This document shows positions 46,675 to 59,000 of a stretch of 64,000 nt of DNA, one piece after another. The notes below the pieces were generated by a model, which made no database searches, was not told where the DNA came from, and worked only from the letters and a program-made list of their open reading frames with translations. The position numbers and the translations under genes were made by a program. Positions within the stretch are counted from its first letter, which is position 1. The number at the start of each line of letters is the position of its first letter. Source of the DNA: Tubulanus polymorphus (lineage: Eukaryota > Nemertea > Palaeonemertea > Tubulaniformes > Tubulanidae); the NCBI RefSeq assembly GCF_964204645.1, contig NC_134027.1:12512485-12576484 (forward strand), given 5' to 3'.

Positions 46675-47478
46675 GTTTGATAGCAAAAACCGTAAAGTTT
46701 TCCAAGTCTCTGTTTATAACGCATGCGCATTAGGAAGTGTTGGGGAAATCCTTTAAGTCCAGAAATTGGTCGCGTGCGCATGCGTCGCTACATGTGTATT
46801 TTTTCCTAAACTGGGTCATGTCAGAACGCTGAAACATAGAACTATAACGGAATGAACCTGCGACTGCGTGAACTTTTGCGCAGCGGGAAGGCGCAGTTTG
46901 TTTGGTCACCCACCTCCCTGGGTCACTTAAGACTCTTCATGATCCTCTTAGAGGATCATTTGTATTTTTGGGAATGACAGGTGTTCAAGTGGTCTTGCCA
47001 TAAGCTAAAAATCTAAGATATATATCGGTATATTATAAAGGATGAATGTATTTTTCTGCTACACATTCGGGATTCGAACCTAATAGCACTTAAAAGTAAA
47101 TCCTGGGGCTATCAAAGTTCATTATTTCATATTCGGGATGCTATCACTTTTTTACTCGGCAAACAATAACCCAGTGACACTTTAATCATCAAAGTTCATG
47201 TCGTAACGCTTGAAATACGATCAGTAATTTTCGGGTTTCGAATCTGATAGCGCCGCTTATAAGATGAACAGCGTAAATAAGATCAATATTTTTACGGGAT
47301 TCGAACCTAATGGAAACTACAGCGACTATTAGTCATTAAAGGTTACATGTAGCTCACATGTAGTGCCGCATGCGCAATGTGCCGATTTTTCGACTTAGAG
47401 CAATTCCAGCACTGACTAATGCGCATGCGTTAGGTAGAAACGGAGACTTGGGAAACTTTACGGTTTTTGCTGTTTGAT
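46675..47478. promoter_or_regulatory. ALG10 5' region with inverted duplication and four NRF1-like sites
   Basis: The 75 bp just upstream of the ALG10 start (46675-46746) are repeated in inverse at 47402-47478, sharing GCAAAAACCGTAAAGTTT, CCAAGTCTC and CGCATGCGCATTAG. Between and inside the arms are four GCGCATGCG motifs: 46720-46729, 46774-46785, 47367-47376 and 47420-47430. These fit the NRF1 palindrome (YGCGCAYGCGCR) with one change at most. NRF1 sites are typical of TATA-less housekeeping promoters, which suits ALG10. Binding itself is inference. Confidence 0.6.
47060..47345. repeat. Degenerate tandem repeat with GGGATTCGAACCTAAT
   Basis: The phrase GGGATTCGAACCTAATAG or a variant appears near 47066, 47226 and 47290, each followed at varying distance by ATCAAAGTTCAT or a related word. 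The spacing is uneven. It may be a decayed tRNA-derived array, since GGATTCGAACC is an inverted box B. It is nested between the ALG10 promoter arms. Confidence 0.45.
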
Positions 47479-48001
47479 ATATACAGTCTAATAGTAAAAC
47501 ACGGATTCGGACTTCTGTGTTGGATTCTCGCAACGCCGCCTCGCACGACGAACTGTGTGCTCCCCAACGCATGGCCGATCATTATTTTGTCGATTAAGTC
47601 ACGCAGATTGATGTAATTGTACGTCGTATTCCAGACCTAACTTGCCATTTAACTTTGTAAGGCTTAACCCTTATTGGATTTGGAACAAATGAGGCCCAGG
47701 CCTCCGATCCAACGCTACTCTGTTACTGTTTTTGCCTCACAAATGATCAAATTCAATGAATGAATTAAATTGTCATCGATCACACTGGGTGGTTGTAGGG
47801 GTCCGTATCAGAGTTGTAGATTAATGTAGAAACGATAATCTAGATTAATGTAGAAACGACAATCTATTAATCCAATGTCTCCATATACTACTATATAGAC
47901 ATTGGATTTTATCAAGATTTATTGTGAAAATATCCGATCGTAAAACTTAACCACAGACAGAGCACTGTAGTAACTGAGGAGAGGGACTCGTGTTGCGATC
48001 C

Positions 48002-48647
48002 GCAGGGGCTCGTATTTGATGTTTGGAGGGCGAACTGTAGCTGAGATCATCCAGTATCGGGTAAAAGTGCAGATCCGCACCTCTCGTGATTGACGCAATC
48101 TACTGAATGACAGAATCCAGGCTAAAAACTTTCTAGTGCAGATTTAAAATTAACTAATGGCAATGTACTGAATTGCTTATGACATTTTAAATCTGAAACA
48201 ATGTAATTGATTGAACCGTTTACGCGGAGAGTTGCAGATCTGCACTTTTACCCAGTATCCCACTACCTATATGATATAGTACCAAGGTCCGGATACTGGA
48301 TGATACTGGATGATTTAAGCTACAGTTCGTTCATCCTAGTCTGGTACGTAGCCGTTGTTCCCCAAACAACTTGTAGGGAACTGTAACACCGACTGGTATT
48401 CAGAATACCGTTCACCCCAAACTTTGCGGATAGATGTAAGCATTACGGATACATGATCGTTTCCTGCCATTCTGTATAGTACAGATAAACCAGAGGCACC
48501 TGTTGCATCATGGGTAAATTCATTAGAACATGGCTGATGATCGAAGATTGAATGAAATATTGCTGGTGAATTATTAGATATTTCGCTGGGCTAAACATCT
48601 ACTTTCTAATCGAGATCATAAAATAAGTCAATTCCTACGAGCCCCTG
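48002..48647. mobile_element. hAT-like MITE with GCAGGGGCTCGTA ends
   Basis: The ends are GCAGGGGCTCGTA and TACGAGCCCCTGT, matching the first 12 bp of the element at 60452-61607. Inside is another inverse pair: CAGTATCGGGTAAAAGTGCA, then GATCCGCAC near 48053, and its reversal near 48228-48258. No exact target duplication is seen. Related words (TGCGGATCTGCACTT) recur near 48718, just beyond the right end. Confidence 0.65.
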
Positions 48648-48929
48648 TGGATTCCTAGAGACATTCTGGGTCCGGAACCGTGATTTGTAACTCAATACAT
48701 TGTGTCAATCATGAGAGGTGCGGATCTGCACTTGAACCAAATTTTGGATTTTTGAACTTATTTCTTAGCATTTGCAATGTTTTTAGGCGTAGACGTTTAT
48801 GTCACTTAATTCTCAGCCAGAAAAAAGGACAAAGTCAGTGTCTTCAGTACCAGTGCCGGTATCCCATTCAATCTCATTCAAAGTGCTGGTAATACAATAG
48901 TGGCTTTTTTCACTACAGAAAATTAAGGT

Positions 48930-49100
48930 TGTGTCTAGAGGGTGGAGATGAGGGTCCAGATTGTAAGGATTAGGTTTAGTGTTGGGATATGGGTTAGGAT
49001 TAGAGTTAAGGGTTAGGGGACCATAATAGGGTAAGTAAGGGTTAGGCTTAGTCTGGATACCAGTCGTTGTTACGATAGTTTGGGGAACAACGGCTAGACT
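48930..49100. repeat. Degenerate GGGTTAGG block
   Basis: About 170 bp with repeated GGGTTAGG, GGATTAG and AAGGGTTAGGG words, less regular than the block at 31241. Like that one, it precedes a tRNA-like segment. Confidence 0.6.
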
Positions 49101-49154
49101 AGCCTAGGGTTAGGCTATGGTAAAAGAAATTACAATTCTGGCATGTGCCGGAGT

Positions 49155-49197
49155 TGCCAATGGCTCAGTTGGTGAGAGTGCTGCGCTAGCACTCATA
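49155..49197 (+). repeat. tRNA-like 5' half (SINE head fragment)
   Basis: The sequence has a box A-like TGGCTCAGTTGG followed by an anticodon-arm-like GTGCTGCGCTAGCAC. No box B follows, so only the 5' half of a tRNA-derived sequence survives. Confidence 0.4.
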
Positions 49198-49246
49198 AAT
49201 AAAGTTAACTGTGTATGTACACGGTCTGCTTTGTATAATTGTAACT

Positions 49247-49908
49247 AAGGCCACACCAAAAAAAATCCTGTTCCTCGGGCGGGCGGGGCAATCACCAAAA
49301 TGGGTAGGTCGGTAGGGAATTTTTTTTTCTTTTTATAGAAAAATAAAATTTCGGGTATTCTTCTGACAGTGGGTAGGTCACCGTAAATAATTTTTTACGG
49401 GACCAAATTTCCAGTTGAAAATATGATTAGCAGCTAGACGACCACAATAATGAAGGGAAGTTGTTTTTGTATTATATTTCACACTTGGAAACTGTTTATA
49501 AAAAGAAAAACATCAAAATCTTGAATAGGCGTATAATATATTGTATACGGTCGGAATTCCTGGAATTTTACAATCCAAGGTCGCCATCAATATCTGATTA
49601 GCAACGTTATCTGAGCACACAAGTACCATACCCAGAATAAAAATGTTAAATCCGATGTAATAAGATATTTTTATCATGTCGTCTCGGTGCCGACGACAGG
49701 ATTTCACGAAAAAGAAAAAATATTTACGAAAATGGAGAGCTTTGTAGTCGGTCGGCCACATATATAGTTTTGAAAATAGTTATTTCATCCACAATGTTGA
49801 AATAGGGTCGGTAGGCAATTTTATTTTATTTGGAAAATAATTATTTGAAATGACGAAATATCGGGTCGGTCGGGCCCGAGAAACGGGGTTTTCTTTTGGT
49901 GTGGCCTT
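49247..49908. mobile_element. Inverted-repeat element, AAGGCCACACC ends
   Basis: The ends AAGGCCACACCAAAA (left) and TTTTGGTGTGGCCTT (right) are inverse, and the arms extend inward through CTCGGGC/GCCCGAG. The element is 662 bp. An 82-codon minus-strand frame over 49513-49761 has no recognised homology. The superfamily is unassigned and no clear target duplication is found. Confidence 0.8.
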
Positions 49909-50087
49909 TCTTGCTCTTCCTTATCGTGCATACGTAATTTAATGATTCTTTACTTTTTGTCTTTTTGTGGCCACAATGGTTTAAATAGAATGCCTACTGT
50001 CATTAGTGCTCACCTATATAATAAAACACACAACTTGTCAGTACATTAGCCGGGTAAGTCTAAAACTCGTTTGTATTACAGGTTGAG

Positions 50088-53000
50088 ATGGCAGATCACG
50101 ATGACTCCACTACTGCAAAAACTCTGGGACTGTTTACCGATCTACAAACTAAACTTGAGGATGTGACAAATCAAGTGAAAGATATAAATAAAAAAGTTGA
50201 TGACGGGAAACTAAGAACAGTTAAGGTAGAGTTTCAGATTACGAATTTCTCAAATGAAGATGATTGTTCAAATGGCTTTGTTACGTTTCACATCCTTGTG
50301 AACCTAGTTTGACGTTCTGGATGTTTGAAGAAAATCTTGATCACTGATTCTACCTCGTTATTAATTTTCCAGGGAATCGGATTCTTAGAAGTGAAGCACC
50401 AGCTGTTACTCAGTTATCTAGTGAATTTAACTCATCTCATGTTGCAAAGATCATCTGGTAAATCTATACAAAATCTACAGGATATACATCATTTGATCGA
50501 AATTCGAACAGTAAGTATAGTTTTTCAATGATTGAGACAGTAGACTCTGTTTACCCCACACTTTGATCGTAATATCACGTGCCCCTGAGACTATGATACA
50601 TATTTTCTTACTCCAGTTCATCGCAATGACCCATAATGTTGACCAAAGACCCATAGATAGCATTAGCTGGTATGAAAATCTGGGTTGAATAACAATGATT
50701 CCTAGCTTTATTCACGTATTGGTTCAGTATTTTATCTTTTTATAGCCCACTTGGGACTTAAGTCCCAACGGGCTATTGCGTTCACTTTTCGTCCGTCGTC
50801 CGTCCGTCCGTAGACGGAATCCAGTTATTTTGGGAAGTTTTGAAGACGCTTCAATGTGTAATGTCTTGATATTTGGGTTACACATGTATCTACCCTAGAC
50901 ACATCTTCAGCCCAAAAACTGGCCCTGTCAGAATCAAGATGGCTGACTGGCAGCCATTTTTGTTCGCTAAAATCAGCACTTTTTACACATTTTTGAACTT
51001 TTTGAGGGAAATTTTGAAGACGCTACGATCAATTACCTTGATGTTTCGTATATATTTGATTCCCCCAAGGGCCCATCAGCTTAAGAAAAGTTGGGTTGAT
51101 CGGTCTCAAGATGGCCGTCCTATGGCCTTTTTAGAGCCTAAAAATGTGAATTTTGGCCCGAATTCTGAGTTCTGTACCTTCATACTGGTTTGCCATATCT
51201 CATTGCAATTTGTGAGGGGTATTTTTTGAAAAGGGATATTTTATACCTGAGACAGGTATCTTTGATCAGCCAATTATGACACAATTGGCGGCCATTTTTG
51301 TGTCATCAGTACTGATTCGTAGGTGGGAAAAAGTTTTTCCACATTATATTGATACCTAAGCATATTGTGTTAGCCTACCATAATCAATTGGAAAGTTGTA
51401 GCTCATAACGTGTTCTATGACTTTGGTAAGTTTCAAGTTCAATTGGTTTTTGTATATGGCCACCAGGGGGCGTTGAATAATACAATAACTTAGTATTTCT
51501 ATATTATATTTGTACCTATGCATATTTTGTTACCATGATCAATTACAAAGTTGTAGTTCATGACATGTTCTATGATTGTGGTGAGTTTCAAGGTCATTGG
51601 GTTTTGCATATGGTCACCAGGGGGCGTTGAATAGTAGAATAACTTCGCAATTCCTTATTGAATTACGGGGAAAACTGATATCCAGGATGGGTGGTCCTGT
51701 ATATAATCCAGATTAATGATGAAATGATGAGTAGAACTTATAACTTAAAGAGACTTCTGTCTTGAAGAATAGTGACTTACTGTTTCCTGAGAATTTCACT
51801 CGGGACAAATGCCCAAGCATAGATTACAATCATCCTGATTACAATGATTTGAGATGACTTAACCCTTTCGCTACGTACACGCTTGCACCGCCCCGTACGT
51901 AAGGTATTTTCCGAAAAATTCGATTTTTTTCAAATTGTTTTTAACCCCGATTTTTCGCGTTTTTATCGAAGATTATGATGTTATTTAGTGAAAATCAGTA
52001 AAAAATCATACCAACAGCCTTTTCTGTAGGGGGGGGGGCGTGTTGGGGGGGGTCAGGATGGGTTAGAAATTTTTTTTTTTCAGTTCGTCCCAAGAGTCGT
52101 CTCCGCCCAGTCCGAAATCACCCCCGTCATCTAAATCGTCATCTTCACTGTCGTCGTCGGCGTAAATCTTGCCTAAAACTTGATTAGCACTGAAAACTTT
52201 CTTTCGAGCAGCCATCTCAATCCCGCGCAAATTACCATGTGCTCAACAGGCTGACAGCACCAACTACTGACGCATTTTCGCCATCTGTTGTTTAGAAAGC
52301 TAACTATCTTGTCTTACATGCGTTTCCATACTGTTTGCTGTGTACGCGTTCGAGTTATAAATCAATAGGTGCATGACGTTTCTATAACGTCATACGCACA
52401 GCACGTGTCACTCCATATGACGTTTCCAAAACGTCACACGTAGCGAAAGGGTTAAAATGTATTTTTGCAGGATAGAACTCATAACTGACTGTCCAGTTGC
52501 GTTTGTTCTTCACTCCTAGAATATAGCTTCGTGTTTTTCATGTGCAATGAATATTGATTCTACTGTCAATCCTGCTTAGTCTGGATCTGTTTCAATCTTC
52601 ATCAATTTCTTTTTACGTACATTTAGGCCTACTTCTTAAACATTTATCGCAAAAAATCAGGGTCTCCAGTCGTTGGTTTTAGGTGTCGTCGCTTGAGGCA
52701 CACCCCATGGAGATTCCTAAAACCAGACACCTTAAGGGAAAACCAAACACATGTGAAGGGTCTTCAATCTTGGTTTAAGGGGTCCTCATTTTAGGCACAA
52801 CCATACATTTCATGTACCTCAGAGAGAATTTAATTGGTCCTGTGAGATCTGAGGCATGTGGCAGAGTCTACTGTAAATGATTTAGGACAGGAAACCATTA
52901 TTACAATCTACAATAAGACAAGTCATCAGTGTTTTTGGTATGTTTTAGGTTCTTGAAAGAATTCGACCGATAGATCAAAAGCTAAAATATCAAATCGATA

Positions 53001-56000
53001 AACTGGTAAAAACTGCTATAACTGGAAGCATGAGTAAGTTCACTGATTTGCAAAACCGTATTTAGATAGGCCTAGATTAGATCAGAATCCATAAAAAGTT
53101 TCTTTACAATTGCAATTTCTATCGTGATTTCAGATGAAAATGATCCGTTGCGCTTTAAACCGAATCCTAATAATTTAGTCAGCAAAGTAAGTATATTATA
53201 TATATTATTTTATACATGAACATTAACTGTGTAAATGAAGATAAAATCGCTAAATGCAGTAATATATACTAATATAAACCAACTTGTAGTAGGCATTTTA
53301 AATGAGTTGAGCTTGAAAATTTTCTAAAAATAAAGATAATCCTTTCAACAGAATTTTCAATTTGATTTGTTACGTAGTTGAATGATGAAGACTCAGAAAG
53401 TGATACCGATGAGGATGAGGACATCAAGTCAAATAGATCCAAAATTTATTTGCCGCCCAAATTAGCAGCAGTTTACTACGGTGAGTTGAATGCCACTGTA
53501 ATGTAGAGATGCCATTAAATGGCTTGTAAAATATTTCATTTCTTTACATCACTAGATGGAGACATGACTGTGAAGGATCGTATGAACATGAAGTTAGACA
53601 AAGCCAAAAAACGTGCTCTGAGTAGTAGTATAATGCAGGAATTACGTGAAGAATATGATACTGCTCCAAGAGAGATTAAGGTAGAAAATAGCGCATGAAT
53701 AGTCAAAGCGACAGTTACCTTTGATGTAACATGAACAGTGTATGTTGTTTTAAGCCCTCTTGGCTAGTTTACAGGTTCAGATTCTTAGATGGATGATACG
53801 CATTGTATTTCGAAGTAAAAACAGTGTTGCCCTTTGATAACTGGTGACAAAAATTTTCTAGTGTCCCCCTGCTTAGAACAGTACTCACGTTTTTAGCCCA
53901 CTTGGGACTTCACTTCTCGTCCGTTGTCCGTCCCTTCATCCATCTGTAGACAGATCTACCCTAGACACATCTTCAGCCCAAAAACTGGCCCTGTCAGATT
54001 CAAGATGGCCAACTGGCAGCATTTGTTATTCGCCAAAATCAGCACTTTTACATATTTTCGAAGTTTTCAAGGGAAATTTTGAAGACGCTATGATCAATTA
54101 CCTTGATTGTGTGTATTTATTTGTATCCCCCAAGGGCCCATCAGCATGAGAAAAATTGGGTCGATCAGACTCAATGGTTGTCCTGTGACCTTTTTTGTGC
54201 CCAAAAATGTCAATTTTGACCTGAATTGTGATTCCTGTAGCTTCCTAATTGTTTGCCATTTTTCATGGCAATTTGTGATGGGTATTCTTTGGAAAGGGGA
54301 TCTCTTATACCCGAGACAGGTATATTTGATCACGCAATTATGACGCAATTGGCGGCCATCTTGGTGTCATCAGTACTCATTCGTAGGTGGAAAAAAGTTT
54401 TCCCGCATTATATTGATACTTAAGGATATTTTGTTACCACAATCAATTGAAAAATTGTAGCTCATGATATGGTCTTTGATCATGGTGAGTTTCAAGGTCA
54501 TTGGTTTTTGTATATGGCCACCAGGTGGCGTTGAACTATACAATAACTTAGTATTTCTATATTATATTTGTACCTATGCATATTTTGCTACCACAATCAA
54601 TTGGAAAGTTGGAGCTGATGACATGGTCTATGATTGTGGTGAGTTTCAAGGACATTAGCAGGGGCGGATCTAGGCCCAAATTCAAGGGGTAGCACTCATT
54701 CAAGAGGGCACCTGTCCGGATTTGTATTACCACGGCGAGGCGAGCACCGAAGGTACGAAGCCACCAAGGGGTTTAGAATCAGTTTAAAATCAAAGGCATC
54801 AAAATAGCAAAAAATGCCCTTGTCTGAATTTTAGGCAATAACAAACCACTTTTAGTATTTATTGCAATTTGAATGTGCCCCTGTTAGAATATGATAGTTA
54901 TTTAGTCATATTTTTGAGCCCTTTTCCCGACTATTTTTTGAGCCCTTTTCTGAATTTTTGATGAACGTGCCCTTTTGGCAATACAATGTGCCTTAAGGAT
55001 TTTTTTTGGCAATTTGAACGTGCCGATAGTCATTGAGTCGTGCCCTGTCAGAGCACCTCAGTACGGTAATATGATTGAATGCGCCCTCATTTTGGAGATT
55101 AATTCTGGATTTTTCTGTCCGTCCGTCTGTTCGTCCGTCGGTCTGTCCGCAGTGGTTTCCTTGCCCTAGCACCCAAACCCTTTGACAAATTTTCCTGAAA
55201 TTTAAAAACTGTGTTGTACTAGATGAGGTTAGTAACTGATTAGATTTTGGATCCTGTAGGTCCAAGGTCAAGGTCACAGGAAGTCATTTTGTAAATTTCA
55301 TTTCCGGGCTCAAACTCATAAACGGTTTAAGATAACAAGGTGAAATTTAATGGATGAGTTATCCTAGAGACTGTGGGTAACTGATTAGATTTTGGGTCCT
55401 GTAGGTCCAAGTTCAAGGTCACTGGAAGCCATTTTGTAAATTTAATTTCTGGGCTCTAACTCATAAACTATTTGAGATAACTCAGTGAAATTCTATGGAT
55501 GGGTTATCCCAGTGACCGTGGGTAACTGATTAGATTTTGGAACCTGTAGGTCAAAGGTCAAGGTCACCAGGAGCTGTTTTGTATTTTTAATTTCCGGGCT
55601 CTAACTCATGAACGATTTAAGATAACTTGCTGAAATCTTATGGATGGGTTACCCTAGAGACCTTCAGTGACTCCTTAGATGACTGCTATAGGTCTAAGGT
55701 CAAGGTTATCAACTTCTTAAGGCCAGAAGTTATTTTGCTATTTTCATTTCCGGGCTATAACTATAACTATATAAATGGTTTAAGATAACTTAAAGATATA
55801 GGCGTTTCACCTGATGTGGGAGCATCAGTCGTCTTCAGCGACATTCTAGTTCAAACTATTTTTGGAGCTCTTTTCTGAATTTTTGGCCAATTAACGTGCC
55901 CTTTTTCGCAATATAATGTGCCCTTCTTGACAATATAACATGCCCTTTTTGGCAATATAACGTGCCTTTTGGCAATTGATTCAATATAATGTACCCTTTT

Positions 56001-59000
56001 TGGCGATTGATTCAATAAAACGTGCCATTTTTGCAATATAACGTGCCATTTTTGGGAATAATTCAAATTCTAATTCATTTCATAGGTCCGGACTTCGAAT
56101 TTTCGAGCTGTAGCGGGCCAGACGGTATTTTCATGAACATTTTTTTGAAAAGGGCACTTGACAAATTCAAGGGGTCGCACGTGCTGCAGGTGCGACCCCC
56201 TGTATCCGCCCCTGATTAGTTATTCTATATGGTCACTAGGGGGCGTTGAATAGTAGAATAACTTAGTATTTCCTTATCATATTGGTACCTAGGCATATTT
56301 TGTTACCATGATCAATTGCAAAGTTGTAGCTAATGACATGTTCTATGATTATGGTGAGCTTCAAGGTCATTGGGCTTCGCATATGGTCACCAGGGGGTGG
56401 TGAATAGTAGAATTCCTTAGAGTTTCCATACCATATTGGTAACTAGGCATATTTTGTTACGACATTCAATTGCAAAATTGTAGCTGCTGACATGTTCTAT
56501 GATTGTGGTGAGTTTCAAGGTCATTGGATGGGGCGTTGAATATTGAAATTGTTAGATTGTTGAGCATCTGAAACCACTTCCCAAGTGGGTATGGTGTCCC
56601 TGGACCCCTAGTTAAGGTTTTCGTAGGTAATGAGTGCCATGAGTTTTTCTTACTTCTAGGAATCTCGCGATCTTTACAGACTAAAAGTGGACAAAGAAGC
56701 AAAGGAACGTGAAGTGTGAGTAAAGATAACTATTTAATGTCGAAAATTCATATGAACTTAAGCTATGATACAGCCTAGAAGAAATTTAACTTTGTTTTTT
56801 GTTTGCGTTTAGTTTTATATTATTTAAATTGCGTTTTGTAATTCCTTTTTCGTTAAGTTCCTAACGCGTTTGACACTTGTCCAGGACGAATACGCATTTG
56901 AGAATTACTTGCCTAATCACTAGTGAGACATATTTCGATGCACGCGTATGGGTGCAACAAAACTTTGAATGTGCCTTTTAGGCGTTAATAATGTTATTGC
57001 ATTTATCTTAAGCATATATTCATCCAAATACCAGAAGCTGCTCTCGAAAAGAAGGGACGCTAATGTTAGCCCTCTCGGGACTTCAGAGCCGTCGAAAGGG
57101 ATTTTTCAGTGGCAAGGCTTATTTCCGAATGGGGGGTGTGTGGGGGCCCTCCCCCAGAATAATTCAAAATTTTACATGTGCTTTCTAAGATGATGCGTTT
57201 TGGGGTCATTTCACGGTCTCATTCACAGAAGCATGAGAAGTCGTGAGCAACCACCTAGTACAGAGAACGACGAGCTGCTACGCGGTACAGCGAGCTTTTG
57301 AAAAAAGCATTAAAAAATTTTTGGTTATGCAAAAAAGTGGGGCGGCTTTGGCTGCCCCTGCCGCCCCTGTCCCGACGGCTCTGGACTTAAGTCCCAGTGG
57401 GCTATTGTGTTCACTTTTTGTCTGTCGTCCGATCATTCGTAGACTGAATCCAGTTATTACGGAGATGTTTTGAAGATGCTTCAATGTAATGTCTTGATAT
57501 TTGATAAATACATGTATCTACCCTAGACACATCTTCTACTTATCTTGATCGTTCATATATATTTGTATCCCCCAAGGGTTCATCAGCGTAAGAAGAGTTG
57601 GGTCCTGTAGCTTCCTAATGGTTTGCAATTTTTCGTTGCAATTTTTTGTGGGTATTCTATGAAAAGTCTTTTATACAGGAAACAGGTATTTTGATTAGCC
57701 AATTTTCACACACGTGACGGCCATATTAGTGTCATCAGTGCTCTTTCATAGGTGGGAAAAGGTTTTTTTGAGGAAAATAACAACAGGTTTGAACTTATAG
57801 CCTTGATATTGATTATGATTAGCACCATCATAGGATACATTATATATTGGATATACTGGTACCTATTTTATAACCACAATCATTTGCAAAATTGTAGCTC
57901 ATAACATGGTCTATGATTGTGGTGAGTTTCAAGGTCATTGTGTTTTGTATATAGTCACCAGGAGGCGTTGAATAGTAGAATAACATTTCTATGCATTTAT
58001 GCATTTTCTATGCATTTTATTTTCTATGCATTCTATGCATCATATGCATTTCTATTTCGTTTGATCAAAAAAGCACCGATCTCCGATGAACGCCACACCT
58101 TATTGGTTAAGTTACTTCTAGGCTGTACTGTACATATTGCATAACCCATTAGCATGTTATACACTCTGAAATGCTGCGTCATCTACTCCTGAGAGCTTGC
58201 TGAAATGCCCTGGTTATTTGTTACAGGCTCATCCCCGAGAAAACTTATTTTTAAGCATTCAGAGCATTTTCAGGCACTTCTTGATATTCATCTCATATTA
58301 TATTCGAAATGTTCCTTGTAAGTCACTAAGTAACGTGGTGTTGAAGATATTTAATACGATGGATATTTTCCAAGCGGGTTGCTCTTGTACCCAAAGTACC
58401 CTCTGGACTCACGCCTGAAATGGTCTATATTATGAAAAGTTGAAAACATGATTGTACTGCATAAATCAAATTGAAACAGAAAATGTTTGTGTCATGTTTA
58501 ACCAACAAATTGCATTATTTCATGTTAAGCAAAACATACTATAGGCTGGCTGGTCGTAGTGACCCTGGGGCTCTTGTAACGATTTGTTATAACAAGATAT
58601 CAATGTTTCTATTATTCAGAAAATGTAGACATCGATAGGCTTTAGTTAATTCTTTATCTATTAATGATTAATAGAAAATCACACAAATTTCACTCAGAAA
58701 ATGGATGCGACTTAGACAATTATATCTAATCGGAGAACGGTAATCAGGAAATCCAATCCTAGTGCGACTTAGGGGTTTATACTACTTACAAACTATAAAT
58801 TTGAATGGGGAAAATCAGAATTTTGAAATTCATATGACCTAGGTCACTACGACTTTTAACGTGATGACTTTCACTACTGTGCACTAGTAGCCAAAGAGTG
58901 TATCTCTGATAAGTTTAAGTTAACTGGTCAAGTAAGAGTGTACTTATTTCTTATAAGATCAAGTTAACTGGTCAAGTACTACCTGTCTTCATGTTTATTG

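Larger units (their letters stand above)
53890..56611 (+). mobile_element. Pearl-like Helitron-associated repeat interrupted by a hAT-like insertion, NGDN intron 6
   Basis: The left portion is 53890-54658 (TTTTAGCCCACTTGGGAC start, 5' module, core units). The right portion is 56215-56611 (two to three core units, then CCCAAGTGGGTATGGTGTCC and TGGACCCCTAG). The core unit is broken at ATTAG, and that word is duplicated on both sides of the inserted element. This proves that the hAT-like element landed inside an existing repeat. Confidence 0.85.

Noticed and set aside
49513-49761. 82-codon minus-strand frame as a gene
   Set aside because: It is wholly inside the AAGGCCACACC-ended element and has no homology I recognise. 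It could be a relic, but I cannot support a product.
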